Shown here: positions 26,912-34,779 of the stretch, piece by piece
Layout of the letters: each line of letters starts with the position of its first letter
Position numbering within the stretch: the first letter of the stretch is position 1
NCBI RefSeq assembly: GCF_017487405.1
Contig: NZ_CP062222.1
Location: forward strand, 3,729,501 to 3,793,500
DNA: 64,000 nt
DNA from: Brevundimonas goettingensis
Lineage (GTDB): Bacteria; Pseudomonadota; Alphaproteobacteria; Caulobacterales; Caulobacteraceae
Direction: 5' to 3'
The notes under the pieces: model-generated
The model's input: only the letters and a program-made list of their open reading frames with translations
Told to the model about the DNA's origin: nothing
Database searches by the model: none
Position numbers and translations under genes: made by a program

Positions 26912-28339
26912 TCAGCCCTGCATGTCTTCCAGTTCCTTGCCCTTGGTCTCCTTGATGAAGGAGCGGACCAGGAAGATGCTGATCACGGCCGCGACCGTGT
27001 AGAGGGCGTAGGTGCCGACCAGGCCGATGCCCTCGGCCATGGCCGGGAAGCTCTGGACGACCAGATAGTTGGCGCCCCACTGGGCCAAGCCGCAGATGGC
27101 CAGGGCCGAACCGCGCATCTGGTTGGGGAACATCTCGCCCAGCATGACCCACATGACCGGGCCCCAGCTGAAGTTGAAGAAGATGACATAGAGGTTGGCC
27201 GCCACCAGGGCCGTCAGACCGGCGGTGGGGTTCAGGGTCAGGTTGCCGGCCGCGTCGGCGCCGGCGCCCGAGAAGGCCCAGGTCATGGCGCCGAGGGTGA
27301 TGGCCATGCCGACCGAACCGATCAGCAGCAGGGGCTTGCGGCCGACCTTGTCGATCACCGCCAAGGCCACAAGGACGGCGGCGATGGACACCGCGCCGGA
27401 GAGAATGTTGCGCTCAAGGGCGACTTCCTCGGACACCCCGGCCAGACGCCACAGGGTCTCGCCGTAGTAGAAGATGATGTTGATGCCGACGAACTGCTGG
27501 AAGGTGGCCAGCACGAGACCCGCCCAGACGATCGGGCGGAAACCGGCCTTGCCGACGACGTCGCGGAAGCTGGGGCGATGGCCCTGGCTGAAGCTGGCGC
27601 GGATCTCGCCGATCTTTCGGTCGGCCGCCTCGGCGCCGAACAGCTTGGTCAGGACGGCGCGGGCCGCCTCGTCCTTGCCCTTCATGACCAGATAGCGCGG
27701 GCTTTCCGGGATCAGGAACAGGGCCAGCAGGAAGACTGCGGCGGGCGCGGCCTGGGCCAGATACATCCAGCGCCAGGCGGTCGTGCCGGCCAATTCGCCC
27801 ACGCTGCTGCCGGCCTGTTTGGCCAGGAAGTAGTTCACGAGGAAGGCGGCGGTCAGGCCGCTGATGATCATCACCTGCTGCACCGTGCTCATCCGGCCGC
27901 GCACCCTGGCGGGGGCGACTTCGGAGATGTAGAGCGGCGACAGGACGCTGGCCGCGCCCACGGCCATGCCGGCGGCGAAGCGGGCGCAGACGAACAGGAT
28001 ATGGGTGTCGGTCAGGCCCTGGATCAGGGCGCCCACCAGGAACAGGACGGCGGCGACGATCATCACCGAGCGGCGACCGACCAGGTCGGCCAGGCGGCCG
28101 GCGAAGAAGGCGCCGAAGGCGCAACCGATCAGCAGGGAGCCGACCGTGAAGCCCAGACCGTTGGCGTCCAGATGGAACTGCGCCTGCAGGCCCGCCTGGG
28201 TGCCGTTCACTGCCCCCGAGTCATAGCCGAAGAGCAGACCGCCGATGGTCGCGACCGCGACGATGGCGATGATGAAGCCGAGATTAACCTTGTCGGTCCC
28301 GGCGATGTCGGGGCCATTGCCCCCGGTGGGTCCTGCCAT
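26912..28339 (-). CDS. MFS sugar porter (D-xylose:H+ symporter type)
   Basis: The 475-residue inner-membrane protein has 12 predicted helices and sugar-porter signatures: GLLFGYDSGAVNGTQ in helix 1, LADLVGRRSVM between helices 2 and 3, PESPRYL before the central loop, WRWMYLAQAAPA, and the terminal KETKGKELEDM. These place it with XylE/GalP-type proton symporters. It lies between xylB and xylA on one transcript, so xylose is the obvious candidate substrate. The spacing is 60 bases to xylB and 70 bases to xylA. Confidence 0.9.
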   Translation of the reverse strand: MAGPTGGNGPDIAGTDKVNLGFIIAIVAVATIGGLLFGYDSGAVNGTQAGLQAQFHLDANGLGFTVGSLLIGCAFGAFFAGRLADLVGRRSVMIVAAVLFLVGALIQGLTDTHILFVCARFAAGMAVGAASVLSPLYISEVAPARVRGRMSTVQQVMIISGLTAAFLVNYFLAKQAGSSVGELAGTTAWRWMYLAQAAPAAVFLLALFLIPESPRYLVMKGKDEAARAVLTKLFGAEAADRKIGEIRASFSQGHRPSFRDVVGKAGFRPIVWAGLVLATFQQFVGINIIFYYGETLWRLAGVSEEVALERNILSGAVSIAAVLVALAVIDKVGRKPLLLIGSVGMAITLGAMTWAFSGAGADAAGNLTLNPTAGLTALVAANLYVIFFNFSWGPVMWVMLGEMFPNQMRGSALAICGLAQWGANYLVVQSFPAMAEGIGLVGTYALYTVAAVISIFLVRSFIKETKGKELEDMQG

Positions 28340-28399
28340 TTGCCTCTTCTCCTCCGCATGGGGCTCTGACGGCCCCTGTTGTGATGATGGACTGTTGCC

Positions 28400-29158
28400 T
28401 CAGCGCCAGCCGGCGTCGACCCAGTATTCGTGGCCTGTAATGAAACGTGCGTCGTCCGAGGCGAGGAACATGGCGAGGGACGCGACGTCCTTCGGCTCGA
28501 TCCGGCCCTTGAGGCACTGGGCGGCGACGATCTCGGCCTCGCCCTCCGGCGTGTACCACTTCATCTGACGCGGGGTTTTGACGTTGCCGGGCACGATACA
28601 GGCGACGCGTACGCCGTCGACGCCCAGCTCGCGCGCCAGACCCCGGGTCATGCCCTCGATCCCGGCCTTGGCGGTCTCATAGAGCGACAGGTCGGGCAGA
28701 CCGAGGTGCCAGGAGATGGAACCGAGGTTCAGGATCACGCCCTGACCCGTCGCCTTCATGCCGGGCGCCACGGCCTGGGCCGCGAAATAGAGGTGGCGCA
28801 GATTGACCGCGATCCGGTCGTCCCAATAGGCGGGCGTGACCTCGGCCAGAGAGTGGCGGTCGTCATTGGCGGCGTTGTTGACCAGGACCTCGATCGGCCC
28901 GACCTCGGTCGCGATCGCCTCCAGCGTCGCCTGCAGGGCGGCGAGGTCGGTCAGGTCGCAGCGGCGATAGACGGGGGCGGGCGTGAGGCCCGACAGGGTG
29001 TCGGCCAAGGCCGCCGAATCCGCGTCGGCGACGTCGAGGAAGACGACCCGGGCGCCCTGACGTGCGAAGCCTTCGGTCAGAGCCGCGCCGATGCCCGAGC
29101 CGCCGCCCGTGACGACCACGACCTTGCCGGCCAAGGAAGGGTAGGTGTTGCTGCTCAT
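28400..29158 (-). CDS. xylB: D-xylose 1-dehydrogenase (SDR family, XylB type)
   Basis: The enzyme oxidises D-xylose to xylonolactone with NAD. The 252-residue protein has the SDR cofactor motif VTGGGSGIGAAL, LVNNAANDDRHSLAEVT, the catalytic Ser in LNLGSISWHLGLPDLS, the YETAK Tyr-Lys pair, VPGNVKTPRQMKWYTPEGEA and a C-terminus ITGHEYWVDAGWR. From memory this closely follows the Caulobacter XylB sequence through the substrate loop. The ATG overlaps the xylX stop by one base (TGATG). It is the first oxidative step of the Weimberg route. Confidence 0.92.
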   Translation of the reverse strand: MSSNTYPSLAGKVVVVTGGGSGIGAALTEGFARQGARVVFLDVADADSAALADTLSGLTPAPVYRRCDLTDLAALQATLEAIATEVGPIEVLVNNAANDDRHSLAEVTPAYWDDRIAVNLRHLYFAAQAVAPGMKATGQGVILNLGSISWHLGLPDLSLYETAKAGIEGMTRGLARELGVDGVRVACIVPGNVKTPRQMKWYTPEGEAEIVAAQCLKGRIEPKDVASLAMFLASDDARFITGHEYWVDAGWR

Positions 29159-30303
29159 CAGGCGGCTCCCAGAAGGCCGCGGCCGGCGAGGTTCTTGATC
29201 AGGGCCATGACGCCCATGGTCCAGGGCGGTGCGATGTCGCAGGTGGTGACCTCGTTCTCCAGCACGCCGAGGCGCGGGGAGGAGACCTTCACCCTGTCGC
29301 CGACCTTGTGGGTGAAGCCGCCGCCGGGCGTGTCACGATCCTGGATCGGGGCGAACATGGTCCCGAGGTAGAGGGCGAAGCCGTCGGGGTACTGGTGGTT
29401 CTTGCCGGACGCCTGTCTGGCCAGATCCTCCGGATCGCGGCTGATCAGGCGCATGGAGCTGGCGCCCGCCAGGACGAAGCCCTCGGGGCCTTTGACTTCG
29501 AGCGAGACCGTGGCGTCGCGGACGTCGTCCATCGAGAAGGTCTGGTCGAACAGGCGGATGAACGGGCCGACCGAGGCGGCGGCGTTGTTGTCCTTGGCCT
29601 TGCCGAGCAGCAGGGCCGAACGGCCCTCGATGTCGCGCAGATTGACGTCATTGCCGAGCGCGGCGCCGACCGGCTTGCCGGACGGATCGACGACGATGAC
29701 GACCTCGGGCTCCGGGTTGTTCCAATGGGAGTCCCCGCGAACCCCGACATGGGCGCCCCAACCCACGGAGGACAGGCACGGGGCCTTGGTGAAGATCTCG
29801 GCGTCGGGGCCGATGGCGACCTCCAGATACTGGGACCACAGGCCGTCGGCGATCAGGGCGGCCTTGAGCTCGGCGGCCTGTTCGGAGCCGGGCTTGACCT
29901 TGGCCATGTCACCGCCGATGCGCTCGGAGAGGCGTTCGCGGATGCCGGCGGCGACGGAGGCTTCGCCCCGCGCCCGCTCCTCGATGACCCGCTCCAGGGC
30001 GGATACGGCGAAGGTCACGCCCGAGGCCTTCACGCACTGAAGATCGAGCGGTGAGAGGAGTTTGAGGTCGCCATCTTCCCAGACCGAGGCCACGCTCAGG
30101 TCCTCGATCGCGCCGAGATCCGGGCCGGTCGCCGTGGCCAGTTCCGCGCGCGACAGGGCCTCGGCCGAGGTCGGGGCGAAGGCGGAGATGTTGAGGGCAC
30201 GGCCCGCGTGCAACAGGACCGGGGTCGGGCCCTCGGCGGTTTGAATACGGCCTAGAAGGGTCGCGTCGCGCCAGTCCTCGGGCAGGATGTCCGTCAGCTG
30301 CAT
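29158..30303 (-). CDS. xylX: 2-keto-3-deoxy-D-xylonate dehydratase (FAH family, XylX type)
   Basis: XylX converts 2-keto-3-deoxyxylonate to alpha-ketoglutarate semialdehyde. The 381-residue protein starts MQLTDILPEDW and has the fumarylacetoacetate-hydrolase fold core: VTFAVSALERVIEERA, GVRGDSHWNNPEPEVVIVV with the metal-binding acidic residues, NDVNLRDIEG and LGTMFAPIQDR. A GGAGGAA site 6 bases upstream fixes the ATG at 30303. It is the first gene of the operon xylX-xylB-transporter-xylA-galM, behind a palindromic operator. Confidence 0.88.
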   Translation of the reverse strand: MQLTDILPEDWRDATLLGRIQTAEGPTPVLLHAGRALNISAFAPTSAEALSRAELATATGPDLGAIEDLSVASVWEDGDLKLLSPLDLQCVKASGVTFAVSALERVIEERARGEASVAAGIRERLSERIGGDMAKVKPGSEQAAELKAALIADGLWSQYLEVAIGPDAEIFTKAPCLSSVGWGAHVGVRGDSHWNNPEPEVVIVVDPSGKPVGAALGNDVNLRDIEGRSALLLGKAKDNNAAASVGPFIRLFDQTFSMDDVRDATVSLEVKGPEGFVLAGASSMRLISRDPEDLARQASGKNHQYPDGFALYLGTMFAPIQDRDTPGGGFTHKVGDRVKVSSPRLGVLENEVTTCDIAPPWTMGVMALIKNLAGRGLLGAA

Positions 30304-30344
30304 CTGTTCCTCCGCCCCGGTCGGCGTCCGCCGGGGTCGTCTTG

Positions 30345-30384
30345 TGTTAGCGCTAACATCGACTGGCGCGAGCCGGGTTGTCAA
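30345..30384 (-). promoter_or_regulatory. xylX promoter with perfect LacI-type operator
   Basis: On the minus strand a perfect -35 TTGACA (30384-30379) lies inside the end of the lacI-type gene. About 17-18 bases later a -10 candidate (GATGTT) runs into the perfect palindrome TGTTAGCGCTAACA (30345-30358). The GCGC centre is typical of LacI-family operators and resembles the xyl operator known in Caulobacter. Binding there would block the -10 and start site. Confidence 0.75.
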
Positions 30385-31382
30385 GACGCTGTCAGGCGGG
30401 GCGGGGCCGAGGTGCCCCGTTCGATCAGGGCGTGGGGGAATACGAGGTCGCTACCGGTCGCGCCTTCGGCCAGCAATGCCACGGCCTCGGCGGCCATGCG
30501 GGCGACCGGCTGGCGGACGGTGGTCAGGGGCGGCCAGACCGCCGTGGCCATGGGGATGTCGTCGAAGCCGACCACGGTCAGGTCGCGCGGAACATCCAGT
30601 CCTCTCTGATGCGCAACCGCGACGGCGCCCAGGGCCATGTCGTCGTTGGAGGCGAAGATCGCCGTCGGCGGGCGGGGCCGGTCCAGCAGAAGGCCAGCGG
30701 CGTCGAGTCCGGAGCGATAGGTGAAATCGCCCGCCTCGATGATGGCTTCCGCGCCAGGGCAGGCGTCGATTTCGGACTGGAAGCCGATCACCCGCTCGGC
30801 GCTGGCGCTCTGGTTGGCGGCGCCGGTGATCAGGCCGATCCGGCGATGGCCGAGGTCGAGCAGGCGTCGCGTCATGACGCCGGCGGCGGCTCGGTCGTCG
30901 ATGCGGACGGCCCCGGCCTCCGAGCGGAAGCTCCCGGCGGCGACGGCCACCACCTTCAGACCCAGCCGCTCTGCCTCCGCCAGGGCCGCGATGGACTCGC
31001 CATGCGGCGGGGGAAGGACCAGACCCTTGGCGCCGCCCGCCGCCAGACGGCGCACCGCCGCGACCTCGCTCTCGGCGTCGTCGTCGCACTGTTCGACCAG
31101 AAGCTGGCCGCCGTGGTTCCGCACACCCTCCAAAGCGCCCAGCAGGAACTCACTCAGATAGCCGGCGCTGGGGTTGGACCAGATCAGGCCGATGCGATCG
31201 AGGCCGCCGAGCGCCAGGCTGCGCGCCGCGACATTGGGCGCATAGCCCAGGGCCTCGACGGCCCTGAGCACGGCTTCGCGCGTCTCGGGCTTCACCGCGC
31301 CGCGGTTGTTCATGACGCGCGACACGGTCATGGCCGAGACCCCGGCCCGCGCCGCGACGTCGCTGATCCTGATTCCGCTCAT
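30381..31382 (-). CDS. xylR: LacI-family transcriptional repressor (XylR-like)
   Basis: The 333-residue protein begins MSGIRISDVAARAGVSAMTVSRVMNN, the LacI helix-turn-helix and hinge (GYAPNVAARSLA). A periplasmic-binding-protein-like effector domain follows (RIGLIWSNPS, GHRRIGLITG, IFASNDDMALGA, VVGFDDIPMA). I choose ATG 31382 because the conserved domain starts there; the frame is open further upstream. Its end touches the xylX promoter, whose palindromic operator is its likely target, with xylose as probable inducer. The SDR gene lies 46 bases upstream on the same strand, so the two may share transcripts. Confidence 0.88.
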   Translation of the reverse strand: MSGIRISDVAARAGVSAMTVSRVMNNRGAVKPETREAVLRAVEALGYAPNVAARSLALGGLDRIGLIWSNPSAGYLSEFLLGALEGVRNHGGQLLVEQCDDDAESEVAAVRRLAAGGAKGLVLPPPHGESIAALAEAERLGLKVVAVAAGSFRSEAGAVRIDDRAAAGVMTRRLLDLGHRRIGLITGAANQSASAERVIGFQSEIDACPGAEAIIEAGDFTYRSGLDAAGLLLDRPRPPTAIFASNDDMALGAVAVAHQRGLDVPRDLTVVGFDDIPMATAVWPPLTTVRQPVARMAAEAVALLAEGATGSDLVFPHALIERGTSAPPRLTAS

Positions 31383-31428
31383 CCGCCGACCATGGGGCGC
31401 GGCGGGTGAAAGGTCCATCCGGCAGCGT

Positions 31429-32316
31429 TCAAGCGGGCACGGGCTCCGCGAGGGTGTGGCGGACCTCATGCTTGTACTGGGCGGCGCCCGAGTCGGGGAC
31501 CAGTTCGCCCGCGCGGTCCGAGATGACGCTCCATTGGGCCTGAACCTGTTCGGCGGCGTCACGGGCGTCGCCGACGTAGATTCCCTGGGTCATGGTGATG
31601 TGAGCCTGTTCGAAGGCGCCGGCGCCGGCCAGGAGGATGGTGCGGGTCGGGGCGCCCTCGGCGGCCAGGGCGACGACGCCGGGGCTGACCAAATCCGACG
31701 ACAGGCCCTTGAGGTCATCGGCGGAATAGAGGCCCTCGGTCATCTGGGTCGCGGCGCTGGGGGCCAGGCAGTTGACGTGGATGCCGGACTTGCGGCCCTC
31801 CAGCGCCAGGGTCTGCATCAGGCCGACGAGGGCCATCTTGGCCGCGCCGTAGTTCGACTGGCCGAAGTTTCCGTAGAGCCCCGAGGAGGAGGTGGTGAAG
31901 ATCACCCGGCCATAGCCCTGCGCCTGCATGAAGGGCCAGGCCGCCTTGGTGACATTGACCGACCCCATCAGATGGACCGACAGCACCAGCTCGAAATCGT
32001 CCAGCTCCATCTTGGCGAAGGTCCGGTCGCGCAGGATGCCGGCGTTGTTGACCAGGATGTCGATCGAGCCCCAGCGGTGGACGGCGCCCTGGATCATGGC
32101 GGAAACGGCCTGGCGGTCGGTCACGCTGCAGACGCAGCCGACGGCCTCGCCGCCCGCGGCGGTGATCTCGGCGACCACGGCCTCGACGCCGGGGGCCGAC
32201 ATGTCGTTGATCACGACCTTGGCGCCATGGCGGGCGAGGGCCATGGCGTGGGTGCGGCCCAGGCCGCCGCCCGCGCCCGTGACGACGGCCACGCGGCCGG
32301 TGAGATCGATGGTCAT
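31429..32316 (-). CDS. SDR-family oxidoreductase, MFE-2-like 3-hydroxyacyl-CoA dehydrogenase type
   Basis: The 295-residue protein has the NAD-binding VVTGAGGGLGRTHAMALA, LVNNAGILRDRTF, the catalytic Ser in TTSSSGLYGNFGQSNYGAAKM together with the Tyr-Lys pair, and a C-terminal extension of about 60 residues. GLGRTHA and YGNFGQSNYGAAK are the signatures of the dehydrogenase unit of peroxisomal multifunctional enzyme type 2 and its bacterial relatives, which act on 3-hydroxyacyl-CoAs, including steroid side chains. It is divergent from a TonB receptor and near an acyl-CoA synthetase, supporting a role in degrading an acyl-CoA. The substrate is unknown. Confidence 0.83.
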   Translation of the reverse strand: MTIDLTGRVAVVTGAGGGLGRTHAMALARHGAKVVINDMSAPGVEAVVAEITAAGGEAVGCVCSVTDRQAVSAMIQGAVHRWGSIDILVNNAGILRDRTFAKMELDDFELVLSVHLMGSVNVTKAAWPFMQAQGYGRVIFTTSSSGLYGNFGQSNYGAAKMALVGLMQTLALEGRKSGIHVNCLAPSAATQMTEGLYSADDLKGLSSDLVSPGVVALAAEGAPTRTILLAGAGAFEQAHITMTQGIYVGDARDAAEQVQAQWSVISDRAGELVPDSGAAQYKHEVRHTLAEPVPA

Positions 32317-32380
32317 GGTCTTCGTCCCTGAGATGCAGCAGCCGGACTGCGCCGACCTTCATGGGTGCAATGCAGCAAAT

Positions 32381-32416
32381 ACTAGCCGGATGGTCAATCT
32401 TCACCGGACGGCTAGT
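32381..32416. promoter_or_regulatory. Candidate TetR-type operator between divergent SDR and TonB receptor
   Basis: Perfect 8-bp arms ACTAGCCG (32381-32388) and CGGCTAGT (32409-32416) are separated by 20 bases. GGT and ACC are also symmetric further inside. The site lies centrally in the divergent promoter region, and a TetR gene lies 4 kb downstream in the same cluster. Alternatively it forms two separate half-sites. Confidence 0.5.
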
Positions 32417-32503
32417 GAATGTTGACGGCCGTCGAAAAGGGTGAGAGGCTTCGCTTCGATGGCGCCGTCAGAGCGTCCGAGGAACATCGAGGGAGGACTG
32501 ACC

Positions 32504-34684
32504 ATGGGCCGCAAGCTCTGGATAACGACATCTGCCGCCGCTCTGCTGTGGTGCGCCGCCGCATCGGCCCAGGCGCAACAAGCTGACACCGACAACACCC
32601 GCTCCGAGCAGGAACAATCGACCAGCGTCGCCGACGTGGTCGTCACCGCCGAGCGCCGGACCAGCAACCTGCAGACGACCGCCGTCGCCGCCACGGTCCT
32701 GAGCGGTCAGGATCTGGAGAACAAGGCCGTCACCTCGCTGGACCAGCTGCAGTTCGCGGCGCCGTCCACGACGATCCAGAATTTCGGCCAGGGCAATTTC
32801 TTCAACGTGCGCGGCATCGGCAAGTCCGAGGCCACCACGGCCGTCGGCGTGGGCGTGATTACCTATCGCGACGGCGTCGCCGCCTTCCCCGCCTATTTCC
32901 AGACCGAGCCCTACTACGACATCGGCAGCCTTGAGCTGCTGCGCGGGCCGCAGGGCACCTTCGCCGGCGCCAACGCGACGGGCGGCGCGGTTTTCATCAC
33001 CGCCCGCAACCCGGACTTCACCGGCATCAACGGCTATGCCTTCGCCCAGGCCGGCAACTACAACGACATCAAGCTGCAGGGCGCGATCAACCTGCCCCTG
33101 ACCGACACGGTCGCGATGCGTCTGGCCTTCAACCACGAGACCCGCGACAGCTTCTACACCGTCACCGGCGCCTATCGCGGCCACCCGGGCGTGGTGGATT
33201 CCAACAGCGTGCGCGCCAGCCTGCTGTGGCAGCCGACCGACGCCCTGAGGGTGCTGTGGAAGACCGACTACAACAACATCGACCTGGGCGGTTACATGGC
33301 CGACCCGGCCCTGGCGACCAACGATCCCTTCATCATCACCTCGAACGGCCCGAACGAGGCGCATGACGAGTTCGTCCGGACCTCGCTGAACGTCAGCTAC
33401 GTCTTCGAGAACGGCATGACCCTGAAGTCGATCACCGGCTATCAGAACGGTGTCTCGCGCTTCGCCACCGACCTGGACGGCACCTCGGCCGGCAACAACA
33501 CCTTCTACGACCAGCTGGACGAACAGGTCTGGTCGCAGGAGTTCAACCTGCTGTCGCCGGATAATCAGCGCCTGACCTGGCTGCTGGGCCTCTACTATCA
33601 GAACGACATGGCCCAGTTCCCGCCGACCACGCCGGGCAGGGGCGAATACCGCATCGGCTTCCCCGAGAATGTGCTCGACATCTATCTGTACGGCGACACG
33701 CCCAAGGAAACTTCGGCGGCCTTCGGTCAGATCAGCTACGACATCTCCGACAAGCTTCAGCTGCAGGTCGGCGCCCGCTACGCCCATTCGGTCTCGACCA
33801 ATGACGACGTCTACCAGACCTATCCGCAGTTCGGGATCGTGCTGTTCCAGGACGACAAGGTCGAGGACGACAAGCTGACCGGCAAGGTCACGCTGAACTG
33901 GAAGCTGAACGACACCAACTTCGTCTACGGCTTCGTGGCGACAGGCCACAAGATGGGCGGGTTGAACGGTCCGAACCTCTATCAGCCGGCCGCGTCCTTC
34001 AACGCCGAGAACCTGGTCGACTACGAGCTGGGCTGGAAGTCGACGATGATGGGCGGTCGCCTGCGCACCCAGCTGGGCGCCTACTACACCGTCTACGAAG
34101 ACTACCAGGTCAACATCGGCGACCCGCAGTACCCGCAGATCAGCCGCATCCAGAACGTCATCGGCGACACGACGATGATGGGTCTGGAAGCCTCGGCCCA
34201 GGGCCGGTTCGGGCCGCTGTCGTTCGATATCGCCGGATCGGTGTCGAGCTCGGAGATGGGCGACTTCTTTGCCGCCGATCCGCGTCTCGGCCGCACCGGA
34301 GTCTGCAATCCCGCGACCGGTCCGACCAGCGCCAACTGCGTGAACATCTCGGGCAACACTAAGAACTACGCGCCGGAGTTCACCTTCAACGCGGGCATCC
34401 AATACGCCTTCGCCCTGGGGTCGAACATGACCCTGACGCCGCGGGTCGACTACGCCCACATCGGCAAGAGCTGGACGACCATCTTCAACAACGCCGCCCT
34501 GGGCGACCGCCTGTCGGAGCGTGACATCGTCAACGCCTCGATCAAGCTGAACACGGGTGAGTGGACCTGGGCGGCCTACGCCATGAACGCCACCGACGAG
34601 ACCTATATCGCCGCGATCAACTCGGGCCTGCGCTACGCCGGACCGCCGCGTCAGTACGGGATCAACCTGACCAAGACCTTCTAG
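32504..34684 (+). CDS. TonB-dependent receptor of the catabolic island
   Basis: The 726-residue protein has a signal peptide ending ASAQAQ, a TonB box-like VADVVVTAERRTSNLQ, and a plug with the GQGNFFNVRGIGKSE region. LELLRGPQGTFAGANATGGAVFI, typical of ligand-specific receptors, follows. The barrel ends YGINLTKTF with the terminal Phe. GGAGG lies 8 bases before the ATG at 32504. Its neighbours (SDR, acyl-CoA synthetase, carboxylesterase) point to a hydrophobic ester or carboxylate as ligand rather than iron. It is divergent from the SDR gene and shares the inverted-repeat operator region. Confidence 0.92.
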   Translation: MGRKLWITTSAAALLWCAAASAQAQQADTDNTRSEQEQSTSVADVVVTAERRTSNLQTTAVAATVLSGQDLENKAVTSLDQLQFAAPSTTIQNFGQGNFFNVRGIGKSEATTAVGVGVITYRDGVAAFPAYFQTEPYYDIGSLELLRGPQGTFAGANATGGAVFITARNPDFTGINGYAFAQAGNYNDIKLQGAINLPLTDTVAMRLAFNHETRDSFYTVTGAYRGHPGVVDSNSVRASLLWQPTDALRVLWKTDYNNIDLGGYMADPALATNDPFIITSNGPNEAHDEFVRTSLNVSYVFENGMTLKSITGYQNGVSRFATDLDGTSAGNNTFYDQLDEQVWSQEFNLLSPDNQRLTWLLGLYYQNDMAQFPPTTPGRGEYRIGFPENVLDIYLYGDTPKETSAAFGQISYDISDKLQLQVGARYAHSVSTNDDVYQTYPQFGIVLFQDDKVEDDKLTGKVTLNWKLNDTNFVYGFVATGHKMGGLNGPNLYQPAASFNAENLVDYELGWKSTMMGGRLRTQLGAYYTVYEDYQVNIGDPQYPQISRIQNVIGDTTMMGLEASAQGRFGPLSFDIAGSVSSSEMGDFFAADPRLGRTGVCNPATGPTSANCVNISGNTKNYAPEFTFNAGIQYAFALGSNMTLTPRVDYAHIGKSWTTIFNNAALGDRLSERDIVNASIKLNTGEWTWAAYAMNATDETYIAAINSGLRYAGPPRQYGINLTKTF

Positions 34685-34692
34685 CCGGACTG

Positions 34693-34723
34693 CGAGCGTG
34701 GGCGGCGATCCCGTCCACGCTCG
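34693..34723 (+). terminator. Weak hairpin after the TonB receptor
   Basis: Perfect 9-bp arms CGAGCGTGG (34693-34701) and CCACGCTCG (34715-34723) with a 13-base loop, then TCCTTTG. It is 9 bases after the receptor stop. It may only reduce read-through into the acyl-CoA synthetase gene. Confidence 0.4.
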
Positions 34724-34779
34724 TCCTTTGTCAAGTTTGCCCATTGGCTTGACGTCTGCCTCCCCGAAAGCCGCCTTTG

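Noticed and set aside
32468..34744. A 758-codon open frame opposite the second complete TonB receptor
   Set aside because: Shadow of the receptor; Val/Gly/Arg-rich with no recognisable family.
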